Assembly: GCA_937873545.1 (NCBI GenBank)
Contig: CALMWI010000260.1
Coordinates: forward strand, 1 to 6,597
DNA from: an uncultured bacterium
GTDB taxonomy: Bacteria > UBA4055
Direction: 5' to 3'
DNA length: 6,597 nucleotides
Under the pieces are notes generated by a model. It searched no databases and was not told the origin of the DNA. It was given only the letters and a program-made list of their open reading frames with translations. Shown here in pieces: positions 1 to 6,597 of the stretch. Position 1 is the first letter of the stretch; every line of letters starts with the position of its first letter. Made by a program: the position numbers and the translations under genes.

Positions 1-1
1 T

Positions 2-1210
2 ATAGGGGTAGTAGGCATCGTTGATATAATGGATAAAGTATCCGGATATAAAGTTCATGCCGATAAAATAAAGAGGATGGGAGTACCTGTTCATCTAAAA
101 ACAACAGTACTTGCTGCATTCGGTCACGAAAAGATCGAGAAAGTCACAGTAGCGGAAGTTGATAAAGACTTTAACCCGATCCTCAGCACCGCGAGAACCT
201 ATGAAACGGACACTCTTCTTATTGCTGCAGGACTTACGCCTGTTGATGAATTTTATGATCTGGCTGACACATACGGGTTTAAGGTCATCAAGACCGGCGA
301 CGCGGACGAGATCGCGGAAGCAAGTTCCGCAATGTTCGGGGGAAGGATAGCTGGACTTAAAATGGCGAAACTTCTTGGCAAAGAGATAGAAATTGACCCG
401 TCGTTTTATGAAAAAGCCGAAGTTTTAAAATCAAAACCCGGAAATGTAAGCGAGCCGAAACCGGTCGTCATCAAAGGAAGCTTCGCTCCAGTATTTCAGT
501 GTTTTCAGGAGATCCCGTGCAATCCCTGCACTACGGTATGCCCAAAAGGGTGTATTTCGCTTGTCGGGGATATGAACAACATTATGGATATACCTTCCTA
601 TACTCTTGATCAGTGTACAGGCTGCGGTTTATGCGTGGCTATTTGTCCCGGTCTGGCAGTTTCGCTGGTAAGACAGGTAGAAACCGAAACAGCTGAAGTG
701 ATACTTCCGCATGAGTACATTCTTAATTTCGCACCCGGCGATAAAATTGATGTCACAGATATAGACGGTATTTCTCTTGAGAAAGCCGAGGTTGTCAGCA
801 TTAGACTCAATAAAAAATTCAAGACACATCTTGTAACCGTCAGAATGTCTTTAAAGAACGCCCATAAAGCAATAGGCATCAGAGTTCAGGATAAAGCCAT
901 AACCCAGCCTTACCATGAAACGATATTAAAAATCCTGCCTGAAAATGCTATCGTGTGCAGATGCGAAAGAGTCACTGTAAAAGAGATAATAGACTTTATA
1001 AAAGAATTCAAAGTAAATGATGTTAATCAGCTTAAGCAGATCCGGGTAGGAATGGGCGCTTGCGGTTCAAAAACGTGCTCTGTACTTTTGCCGAGAATAT
1101 TCAAACAGGCCGGAGTTGATTATTGCAATGTATCGCAGGGAACAGTAAGGCCTTTATCTGTTGAAGTGCCTATGAATTCTTTAATCGAAAAACAGGGAAA
1201 TAAAAAATGA
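2..1210 (+). CDS. FAD-dependent oxidoreductase alpha subunit with 4Fe-4S ferredoxin and BFD-like [2Fe-2S] domains (5'-partial)
   Basis: Electron-transfer subunit of a heteromeric FAD dehydrogenase related to sarcosine oxidase alpha, HcnB and dye-linked amino-acid dehydrogenases. The frame is open to the window edge (IGVVGIVDI precedes the first ATG at 29), and the N-terminal dinucleotide-binding GxGxxG is missing, so the true start lies upstream. Visible order: rest of the Pyr_redox FAD/NAD(P) domain (about 2-400; DTLLIAAGL at 219-245, then a GDADEIAEASSAMFGGRIAG stretch near 295-350, typical of the FAD-side helix); a ferredoxin module with Cys codons at 518, 527, 539, 551 and then CxxCxxCxxxCP at 614, 623, 632, 644; a beta-rich linker of about 70 residues (690-890); and a BFD-like [2Fe-2S] domain with CRCE (Cys at 956 and 962) and GMGACGSKTC (Cys at 1061 and 1076), the C-x-C...C-x4-C spacing of the SoxA/HcnB branch. 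It overlaps the next gene by 4 bases. Family assignment is firm; the substrate and electron acceptor are not determined. Confidence 0.9.
   Translation: MGVVGIVDIMDKVSGYKVHADKIKRMGVPVHLKTTVLAAFGHEKIEKVTVAEVDKDFNPILSTARTYETDTLLIAAGLTPVDEFYDLADTYGFKVIKTGDADEIAEASSAMFGGRIAGLKMAKLLGKEIEIDPSFYEKAEVLKSKPGNVSEPKPVVIKGSFAPVFQCFQEIPCNPCTTVCPKGCISLVGDMNNIMDIPSYTLDQCTGCGLCVAICPGLAVSLVRQVETETAEVILPHEYILNFAPGDKIDVTDIDGISLEKAEVVSIRLNKKFKTHLVTVRMSLKNAHKAIGIRVQDKAITQPYHETILKILPENAIVCRCERVTVKEIIDFIKEFKVNDVNQLKQIRVGMGACGSKTCSVLLPRIFKQAGVDYCNVSQGTVRPLSVEVPMNSLIEKQGNKK
1194..1198 (+). promoter_or_regulatory. Shine-Dalgarno for the DAO-type subunit
   Basis: AGGGA lies 8 bases before the ATG at 1207, inside the last codons of the alpha-subunit gene. 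It supports this start. Together with the ATGA stop/start overlap it suggests translational coupling of the two subunits. Confidence 0.7.
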
Positions 1211-2355
1211 AACACTTTGACACGATCATCATAGGAGCAGGCAGCGTAGGCCTTCCTCTCAGTTATTATCTGTCGGTAAAAGGGCAGGATGTAGCTGTTA
1301 TTGAAAAGGAACATTCATACGGCAGAGGGCAGAACAGAGCAGCAATCGGCGGAATAAGGGCCACACATTCTGATCCAGCCAAAATAAAAATATGCCAGAT
1401 GAGCATAGAGATATTAAAGGACCTGGAAGAAAATCACGGGATCGATATCGACTTTCTTGAAGGAGGTTATCTTTACCCCATATATGAAGAAGAAAAAGAG
1501 AAAGCTTTGAAAGAGCTTTTGGTTAAACAGAAAAGCTACGGGTTGAATATTGACTGGGTCAGTCCCGAAAAGATCAAAGAGCTTGTACCCGGAATTAAAA
1601 CCGAAGGACTTCGCGGAGGAACATTTTCACCTAAAGACGGATCTGCGTCTCCTTTAAAAACAGCCGGAGCATACTACAAAATTTCATCCGAAGCGGGATC
1701 GACTTTCTATTTCGACGAGGAGGTTGTTTCTTTTGAAAAAGAAGAAGGCAAAATTAAATCAGTTAAAACCGATAAAAGAGAAATTTCAGCGGATACATTT
1801 ATTCTGGCATCAGGCGCAGACGCAAAAGAACTGGGAGCGATGTGCGGACTTGATCTTCCCGTAAACCCGGATTGTCATGAAGGCGGAGTTACCGAACCTG
1901 TAAAATACTTTTTCAGACCCATGGTCGTTGACCTGAGAAGCGATATGCAGAGCGCGAACTTCTATTATTACCAGAATGAGGGAGGTCAGATAATATTCTG
2001 CGTCACCCCGAAACCTCAGATCTTCGGTAAAGATACTGACAGCACTTCCGAATTCCTTCCGCTTATCTCAAGAAGAATAATCGAGCTTCATCCAAGGCTT
2101 AAGAACATCAGGGTGAGAAGAACATGGAGAGGGTTATATCCTATGACTCCCGACGGATTCCCGATAGTTGGAAGAACTAAAGAATTATCAAATCTGTTCC
2201 TGGCGGTTGGAATGTGCGGGCAGGGTTTTATGCTGGGACCCGGACTCGGCAAGATAATCTCCGAGATAATTATAAATAAAACTGACAAATACAATTTCAT
2301 CTTAGATCAACTCAGCCTGTACAGACAATTCGCCGGCACTGAGATGCTTAAGTAA
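1207..2355 (+). CDS. DAO-family FAD-dependent oxidoreductase, catalytic (SoxB-like) subunit
   Basis: Flavoprotein of 382 residues, a full-length DAO-fold enzyme (sarcosine oxidase beta, glycine oxidase and proline dehydrogenase beta relatives) that would oxidise a C-N bond of an amino acid or secondary amine. Seen: Rossmann GAGSVG at residues 10-15 with the ribose-binding acid E33 ending strand 2; a family-type GGIRATHS segment at 48-55 near the flavin; HEGGVTEPV at 224-232, which matches the conserved segment leading into the substrate-domain beta sheet; RRTWRGLYPMTPDGFPIVG around W307 and GMCGQGF at 335-341, the usual C-terminal FAD-binding and active-site region. There is no signal peptide, so it is cytoplasmic. 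ATG overlaps the alpha-subunit stop (ATGA) and has a good Shine-Dalgarno, so the two make a stoichiometric complex in which reduced flavin here feeds the Fe-S centres of the alpha subunit. A specific substrate (sarcosine, proline, hydroxyproline, other) cannot be chosen from sequence alone; a third small subunit may lie upstream of the window. Confidence 0.92.
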   Translation: MKHFDTIIIGAGSVGLPLSYYLSVKGQDVAVIEKEHSYGRGQNRAAIGGIRATHSDPAKIKICQMSIEILKDLEENHGIDIDFLEGGYLYPIYEEEKEKALKELLVKQKSYGLNIDWVSPEKIKELVPGIKTEGLRGGTFSPKDGSASPLKTAGAYYKISSEAGSTFYFDEEVVSFEKEEGKIKSVKTDKREISADTFILASGADAKELGAMCGLDLPVNPDCHEGGVTEPVKYFFRPMVVDLRSDMQSANFYYYQNEGGQIIFCVTPKPQIFGKDTDSTSEFLPLISRRIIELHPRLKNIRVRRTWRGLYPMTPDGFPIVGRTKELSNLFLAVGMCGQGFMLGPGLGKIISEIIINKTDKYNFILDQLSLYRQFAGTEMLK

Positions 2356-2384
2356 AAAAAAGGGGCTTAAAGTCCCTTTTTTTT
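2354..2384. terminator. Bidirectional intrinsic terminator between convergent operons
   Basis: Eight A (2354-2361), GGGGC (2362-2366), loop TTAAA, GTCCC (2372-2376) and eight T (2377-2384) form a 13-bp stem in plus-strand RNA, with one G-U wobble (2365/2373). Each strand reads out into a run of eight U. In minus-strand RNA the wobble becomes an A-C mismatch, so the hairpin should be somewhat weaker in that direction. The arms contain the stop codons of both converging genes (TAA at 2353-2355, and TAA read from 2385-2383), leaving only 27 bases between the two reading frames. Confidence 0.88.
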
Positions 2385-3636
2385 ATGTCTTCTGTTTCTT
2401 TTTGTTAGTTGCAGGAAATAAAATGTTATTCAGTATAAGTCTGTAGCCCGGAGAGTTTTTATACAGTTCCAGTTCTGTGGGCGGGTCCATTACAAAATGT
2501 TTATAGTCCTCAGGATCGTGTCCGCCGTAAAAAGTGAAGAACCCTCTTCCTACGGGAGCGTACAAATATTTTACCACCTCCGAGTTTTGAACTTCGCCCA
2601 AAATTATCGAACTCGGTTTGATAAGAGATCTTTTAAAAGCTGTAGCCTGTCCCATAAAACCTTTTACGATCCTTGTATGATTCTGCGTCAGAATGCATGG
2701 TATCGGATCGAATTTCGCGGAAAAATCGAAAAGGGTAAAATAATCGTTGTTCTCATCGGCGGTCATGCTGATCTCATCCGAAAGATCTATATCGGAATGC
2801 TCATAAACGAACGGATTCATTTCGAGCCTGAAGTCTTTGAACGCTATACAGTGATCGTATTTAAGCTTAGATTGCGCATCCGGATCGGCGGGATCGCCGT
2901 CAAAAACCGACTCGCAGATGTCTGTGCCTGCCGCAGCAAGCGCTATATCGAATGTGTCCGTAGCGCTGCACATTGCGAACATGAAACCTCCGTCCAATAC
3001 GAACTGCTTGATCTTTATTGCTACGGCAAGTTTAAGTTTAGATACTTTCCCGTATCCGAGGTCCCTCGCCTCCTTTTCCTGTCTTATCATCTGATCAACA
3101 TACCATTCGCTTGAACCGTGCGATGCATAGAATTTTCCGTACTGGCCTGTAAAATCCTCATGATGAAGATGGAGCCAGTCGTATTTAGCAAGATCGCCTC
3201 TCAAAACTTCTTTATCCCAGACAGTTTCATAAGGTATCTCGGCGTAAGTAAGTGCGAGGGTTACGGCATCGTCCCACGGGAATTTTCCCTGTGGAGTATA
3301 AACAGCGACTTTCGGAGCCTTCTCAAGTTTTACCACATCTGTGTTGGAATTGCTCATTTCATTTAGTATCCCGGCATAATCCGCGTCGGATATTATTTCG
3401 TAACTGACACCTCTGACAAGAGCTTCGTTGATAATATTCTCATACCCTTCGATCCTGAATGAGCCCCCTCTGTAGTTTAAAAGCCAGTCAACCTGAGCTT
3501 TCTTTTCTATGGCCCAATAAGCTATACCGTAAGCTTTTAGATGATCGGTCTGACTGTAATCCATGGGAATAAGTATATCGTCACCCTTTGCGAAACTGAC
3601 TAAAATCAGAATAAACAGCAACACAACATTTTTCAA
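2383..3636 (-). CDS. Exported protein of the so-called 'asparagine synthetase B' family, GATase1-like fold
   Basis: Protein of 417 residues from a TTG start at 3636; the frame also allows a GTG at 3645 (420 residues). TTG is preferred because AAGGTGA sits 5 bases before it, while the GTG has no Shine-Dalgarno. The N-terminus is a signal peptide: MKN, a hydrophobic stretch (VVLLFILILVSFA), then cleavage before KGDD; no lipobox cysteine. The mature part starts ILIPMDYSQTDHLKAYG and DWLLNYRGGSF, which I recognise from Bacteroidetes proteins labelled 'asparagine synthetase B'. It has neither the N-terminal Cys2 glutaminase nor the ATP-PPase SGGxDS motif of real AsnB, so that name looks wrong. What is visible is a class I glutamine-amidotransferase-like alpha/beta pattern: strand KVAVYTP near 109, YDWLHLHHEDF near 152-162, an elbow-like GGFMFAMCSAT with C223, and GRGFFTFYGGHDPED with H373. 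The tail is basic (NKKKQKT). It follows the C25-type peptidase gene in one operon. Reaction and substrate are unknown. Confidence 0.85.
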   Translation of the reverse strand: MKNVVLLFILILVSFAKGDDILIPMDYSQTDHLKAYGIAYWAIEKKAQVDWLLNYRGGSFRIEGYENIINEALVRGVSYEIISDADYAGILNEMSNSNTDVVKLEKAPKVAVYTPQGKFPWDDAVTLALTYAEIPYETVWDKEVLRGDLAKYDWLHLHHEDFTGQYGKFYASHGSSEWYVDQMIRQEKEARDLGYGKVSKLKLAVAIKIKQFVLDGGFMFAMCSATDTFDIALAAAGTDICESVFDGDPADPDAQSKLKYDHCIAFKDFRLEMNPFVYEHSDIDLSDEISMTADENNDYFTLFDFSAKFDPIPCILTQNHTRIVKGFMGQATAFKRSLIKPSSIILGEVQNSEVVKYLYAPVGRGFFTFYGGHDPEDYKHFVMDPPTELELYKNSPGYRLILNNILFPATNKKKQKT

Positions 3637-3641
3637 ACTGG

Positions 3642-3648
3642 TCACCTT
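3642..3648 (-). promoter_or_regulatory. Shine-Dalgarno AAGGTGA that fixes a TTG start
   Basis: On the minus strand AAGGTGA spans the last Arg codon (AGG) and the TGA stop of the large upstream gene. It stands 5 bases before the TTG at 3636. A GTG start at 3645 would place the start codon within this site and leave nothing upstream resembling a ribosome-binding site, so the TTG is the likelier start. Confidence 0.65.
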
Positions 3649-6596
3649 ACTGTAACGATATAGTAGAATTTTCTTTTTTCAGTTGCGTCATAGACAGTGA
3701 ACTCGGTATTCGAAGTTTCCCCTATATAAGCAAAGACTCCATATGGGTCCGATGACGAATAAACTTTATATTTAAGCGCTCCGGTAACGGGAAGCCATGA
3801 AAGAACGACCTCAGTTCCAAGATTTGTCACTGTCACATTTGAAGGAGCAGAGGGCACAAGGGGATAAAAAAGCCCGCTGTTATAGGTATCTCCCCTGTAT
3901 TTATCAAAGACCGGCCTTGTCGAACTTTGAGCAGGATAATCGTAAACTACCATCATACCGTCGTTGGCGCCGTAAGCAAATTCAAGATCTCCGTCAGAAT
4001 CCAGATCCGCTACAGCCATCGCAGGGATCTCGTTCCTGTCAACCCCTTCACCAAACACGGGGAATCCTGAAAGAAGCGAACCTGAACTGCCTGAATAACA
4101 CCAGATCCGGTAATTCGCGTCCATAAATAATACATCGAGAACACTGTCGCCGTCAAAATCCGCTATTGATGGCGCGGACATATTATTGCGGGCTACACGC
4201 GGATCAAGGGTAATAGGAAAATTAGTAAAAGCGGTAAAATCGTTGTTGAATATATATAGCTTTGAAGCTGTCAGCACTATTATTTCGATAGTTCCGTTAT
4301 CATCGATATCCGCAAAAGAAACTGGCGGAGTAAGATCATACAGGCTGTATGGTTTCATGTCAACATTGATCCCGCCTATGGTTCCGGCTTTTTCAACAAG
4401 GGTCGTTCCGTTAAAATTGTAGCAGAACAACTTTCCGTAAGTTCCGTAACTGTTCGTCAAAACAAACACTTCGGGAATGTTATCGGCGTTTATATCGCAG
4501 TACGATATTGAAGACTGGATCGTTTTCGGAAGAGCGTAGTCGATTATCTTTGTCAGATTACCGGCGTTATAAATAACTACTCTTGAAGAACAATCGAACA
4601 CGATCTCCTTTGTTCCGTTTACATCCATGTCAACAAGAGACGGCGAATGGACATTATAATAATCATAATTCGAGTACAGCGGAAATCCGCTTACAATATT
4701 TAAACTGCTTCCGTTAAGATCGAGCATATAAACATAAGATCCTTTTGCCGGCAAACCGCCTATATCTCCGTTAAAAACCGAGATCATGATCTCTAGCTGC
4801 TGATCCGCGTCGCCGTTAACCAGCACCGGAGAAGTTTCCATTATTTTGCCGTATATTTTTCTCTGGGCTACAATTGTTCCTGTAGTCAGATCAACTATTT
4901 TAACCAGTGTGCTGTCACCGACATTATTGAATGAGTAATTCACCATATCATTCGAGCCGTCTGCATTTACATCCCCGACCGCAAAACCCTGCTGAGCGGT
5001 TCCTGAAAATCCGAGTATTTCAGCCTCATGGATAATTCCGGTGCCGTTCACCGGTATTCCGTTCTGGTAAATACCGGCTATTGATGAATTCTGGCTGTTC
5101 GAGATAAGTTTTCCATCAATGTAAACCGGATTATAAAGCTGGAAAGGCGCAAGTTTGTATTTGGTATCCATATACAATCCGATCGGTTCTATCCTGACAG
5201 GTTCAGATAAAGCGAATTCATACCCGGCAGAATCCACGAGGGCTACCATGACCCATACAGGTTCGCAGCTGTCGTAATTAAAAGAGAACTTGCCGGCATA
5301 TATTTTCTCAAAATTCCGCTGAAGCTTAGTAGAAAAGTTTTCTGTAGCGGATGAATAAACATTGTATGAAAGATCACCCGAATATGAATGAGTCCATTCC
5401 ATGTTTATTTGTCCGGGAGAGTGATCCCCATAAAGCTTTATCGGCTGAACTGCGTAATTACTGAAATTAAATCCTTCAGAATAGTATATCCCCGATCCGT
5501 TCATAGTCATCTTCAGCCTGTATGCTTTTGTCGAATCTATGCTGAAATTCACTGAATCCGTCACGAGCTTGTAACCGTATATATCCTCAAGCTCTACTAT
5601 TGACTTGTATGAAAATACTTTCCTTTCTTCAGGTAAGAAAGATTTGGTAATTTCAAGCAGCTCTATCTTTGCATGGTCTATCGTTCCCTTGGAAGGATTT
5701 ATTAACACAGGCTGTATTACATTGGCCGTTCTTTTAACGGATTGAAGTTTCAAATATGGAACCGCAACGGGAATGTATATCTTTTCATCAGACAGCTTTG
5801 TTCCGTCCTTTTTTCTTATTTCCATACTGACAACCGCCAAAGAATCGGTTGCAGTAGGATCGGGAGCCAGATAACTCATTGTGAAAGCACTTATGTTGAA
5901 ATATGATCCCGCATTCGGCAGCTTGAACCTTTTTGTGCCGTTTATTATTGATAAATTTGAATTATCGACTGCTGTTATAACTGCGACAAGGCTGTCTATT
6001 GCTGCCGGATTTGAATTTACCGAGAATTTAAAACTAAGTCCGAAACTTTCACCGTGTTCTGCTACGCCCGACCTGTTGGCTTCATTTAACGACATGCCTG
6101 ACAGCTGGAATGCTATAACATCTGCCGCTGTGGTTGCATAGCCGTATGTTTTCAGGAAAAGCTCCTGAGAGTGATAGCTGATATATGCGCTGTCAGAAGC
6201 CAGATTGTCATAGTTAAGCGTAAAATTGGCTGTAAGAGTTTTGGTTTTTGATATAACTCTATTACCGTCTGTAAGGGTGACAAAAACCGTATCGTTCGGC
6301 GTTTGGCTGAATGACCCGCTCACAGTTCCTGCTCCTCTTTTTATTGGAGTAACAGAACTAATATTTATTGAAGCTGGCTCTCTTAAGAAAGGCCTGTTAG
6401 AAGGGTCGCCCTGAAAAGCGTATCCGAAGTTTAGGTAACGGGCTGTGCTGTTCGAGGTAATATTACCGTACATTATCGCTGCATCTGTAAAACTTTGACC
6501 ATAAGTTTTGTTGTCAAACAGACCGTTAAAAAAATACGCGTTCATATTGTTCGAGGTTCCGGGCCATTCGCTGCCGGACATTCCGATATAGTTTAC
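3642..6596 (-). CDS. Secreted C25 (gingipain-like) peptidase C-terminal part with FG-GAP seven-bladed propeller and FN3 domains (5'-partial)
   Basis: 984 residues are visible and the frame is open to the window edge (VNYIG precedes the first in-frame ATG at 6581), so that ATG is internal. Numbering from it: about -5 to 70 matches the end of a Peptidase_C25 domain (YIGMSGSEWPGTSNNMNAYFF, LFDNKTYGQSFTDAAIMYG, then the terminal FGYAFQGDPS motif); the catalytic His/Cys would be just upstream. Residues 71-375 are Thr/Ser/Asn-rich beta-sandwich (Ig-like) sequence. An FN3-like domain follows (378-465, YNVYSSATENF). Seven FG-GAP/VCBS calcium loops start at about 537, 589, 651, 696, 758, 808 and 859 (DVNADG, NGDADQ, DMDVNG, DINADN, DIDDNG, DFDGDS, DLDSDG). 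A C-terminal FN3 (909-979, YKVYSSSDPYG to YYIVTVR) ends the protein. No T9SS-type sorting domain, LPXTG or membrane anchor is seen at the C-terminus. It is expected to act outside the cell or on its surface, and is followed after 5 bases by the GATase-like gene. The peptidase assignment rests on the domain tail only. Confidence 0.83.
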   Translation of the reverse strand, partial: VNYIGMSGSEWPGTSNNMNAYFFNGLFDNKTYGQSFTDAAIMYGNITSNSTARYLNFGYAFQGDPSNRPFLREPASINISSVTPIKRGAGTVSGSFSQTPNDTVFVTLTDGNRVISKTKTLTANFTLNYDNLASDSAYISYHSQELFLKTYGYATTAADVIAFQLSGMSLNEANRSGVAEHGESFGLSFKFSVNSNPAAIDSLVAVITAVDNSNLSIINGTKRFKLPNAGSYFNISAFTMSYLAPDPTATDSLAVVSMEIRKKDGTKLSDEKIYIPVAVPYLKLQSVKRTANVIQPVLINPSKGTIDHAKIELLEITKSFLPEERKVFSYKSIVELEDIYGYKLVTDSVNFSIDSTKAYRLKMTMNGSGIYYSEGFNFSNYAVQPIKLYGDHSPGQINMEWTHSYSGDLSYNVYSSATENFSTKLQRNFEKIYAGKFSFNYDSCEPVWVMVALVDSAGYEFALSEPVRIEPIGLYMDTKYKLAPFQLYNPVYIDGKLISNSQNSSIAGIYQNGIPVNGTGIIHEAEILGFSGTAQQGFAVGDVNADGSNDMVNYSFNNVGDSTLVKIVDLTTGTIVAQRKIYGKIMETSPVLVNGDADQQLEIMISVFNGDIGGLPAKGSYVYMLDLNGSSLNIVSGFPLYSNYDYYNVHSPSLVDMDVNGTKEIVFDCSSRVVIYNAGNLTKIIDYALPKTIQSSISYCDINADNIPEVFVLTNSYGTYGKLFCYNFNGTTLVEKAGTIGGINVDMKPYSLYDLTPPVSFADIDDNGTIEIIVLTASKLYIFNNDFTAFTNFPITLDPRVARNNMSAPSIADFDGDSVLDVLFMDANYRIWCYSGSSGSLLSGFPVFGEGVDRNEIPAMAVADLDSDGDLEFAYGANDGMMVVYDYPAQSSTRPVFDKYRGDTYNSGLFYPLVPSAPSNVTVTNLGTEVVLSWLPVTGALKYKVYSSSDPYGVFAYIGETSNTEFTVYDATEKRKFYYIVTVR
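3970..4979 (-). repeat. Seven FG-GAP/VCBS-type calcium-loop repeats (beta-propeller)
   Basis: Seven degenerate protein-level repeats, 45-62 residues apart, each with a DxDxDG-like loop followed by a hydrophobic strand ending in an acidic +8 position (for example DLDSDGDLEFAYG, DFDGDSVLDVLFMD, DIDDNGTIEIIVL). The second (NGDADQQLEIMIS) starts with Asn and has lost the loop Gly. Seven is the number of blades in integrin-alpha-like propellers, so this should be one complete propeller. DNA identity between units is low, so they diverged long ago. Confidence 0.85.
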
Positions 6597-6597
6597 A

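Noticed and set aside
29..31. ATG at 29 as the start of the alpha subunit
   Set aside because: The frame is open to the window edge with in-family sequence before it, and the protein would lack its FAD-binding N-terminus; this Met is internal.
610..879. Minus-strand open frames opposite the alpha subunit
   Set aside because: They overlap the conserved ferredoxin and linker coding sequence and resemble no family.
2497..3114. Open frame of 205 codons on the plus strand
   Set aside because: It lies wholly antisense to the exported GATase-like gene, has no recognisable domain and its composition (Arg/Cys/Tyr/Ile-rich) is that of a mirrored coding strand.
3118..3366. Open frame of 82 codons on the plus strand
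   Set aside because: Antisense to the same gene, with no family resemblance; a shadow of conserved coding sequence.
2383..3636. Naming the exported protein asnB
   Set aside because: It lacks both catalytic domains of asparagine synthetase B and has a signal peptide; the name appears to be a propagated database label.
3797..4422. Plus-strand open frames opposite the propeller region
   Set aside because: Antisense to clear FG-GAP repeats; low-complexity, Arg/Gln/Ser-rich translations without motifs.
6579..6581. ATG at 6581 as the start of the large minus-strand gene
   Set aside because: It sits inside the conserved end of the C25 peptidase domain (YIGMSGSEW) and no signal peptide follows; the gene continues beyond the window.

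Overview
The window holds four protein genes in two convergent pairs that meet at a short shared hairpin terminator. It is almost fully coding, with no RNA gene, CRISPR array, insertion sequence or tRNA visible. Base composition is moderate to low GC by eye. A C25 (gingipain-type) peptidase end, FG-GAP propeller and FN3 modules, together with a secreted protein of the type databases call 'asparagine synthetase B' in Bacteroidetes, suggest a bacterium of the FCB group. The final FN3 style (YKVYSSSDPYG... ending YYIVTVR) reminds me of Cloacimonadota or Delongbacteria. That placement is inference from recall, not from a search.

Plus strand, 2-2355: a two-gene operon for a heteromeric, dye-linked-type FAD dehydrogenase. 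The first gene (N-terminus cut off by the window edge) is the alpha subunit: a pyridine-nucleotide-disulfide-type FAD domain, then a 4Fe-4S ferredoxin module, a small beta-rich linker domain and a BFD-like [2Fe-2S] domain. The second gene overlaps it by 4 bases (ATGA) and is the DAO-fold FAD subunit (SoxB-like) that would oxidise the substrate, probably an amino acid or secondary/methylated amine. Electrons would pass from the DAO-subunit flavin through the Fe-S centres and second flavin of the alpha subunit to an acceptor. The exact substrate cannot be read from the sequence.

Centre, 2354-2384: an A-tract/GC/T-tract hairpin whose two arms contain the stop codons of both converging genes; it can serve as a terminator in both directions.

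Minus strand, 6596-2383: two exported-protein genes in the order large then small. The upstream one (984 visible residues, N-terminus outside the window) begins in the C-terminal end of a C25 peptidase domain, continues through Ig-like/FN3 regions, then seven calcium-loop FG-GAP repeats that should form a complete seven-bladed propeller, and ends with an FN3 domain. The downstream gene encodes a signal-peptide protein of about 417 residues of the so-called 'asparagine synthetase B' family, which by its motifs looks instead like a class I glutamine-amidotransferase-like fold. Its Shine-Dalgarno lies in the last codons of the peptidase gene and points to a TTG start, so the two are probably cotranscribed and translationally linked. 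Promoters for both operons lie outside the window. I see no clearly new multi-gene system; the least understood piece is the secreted GATase-like protein.
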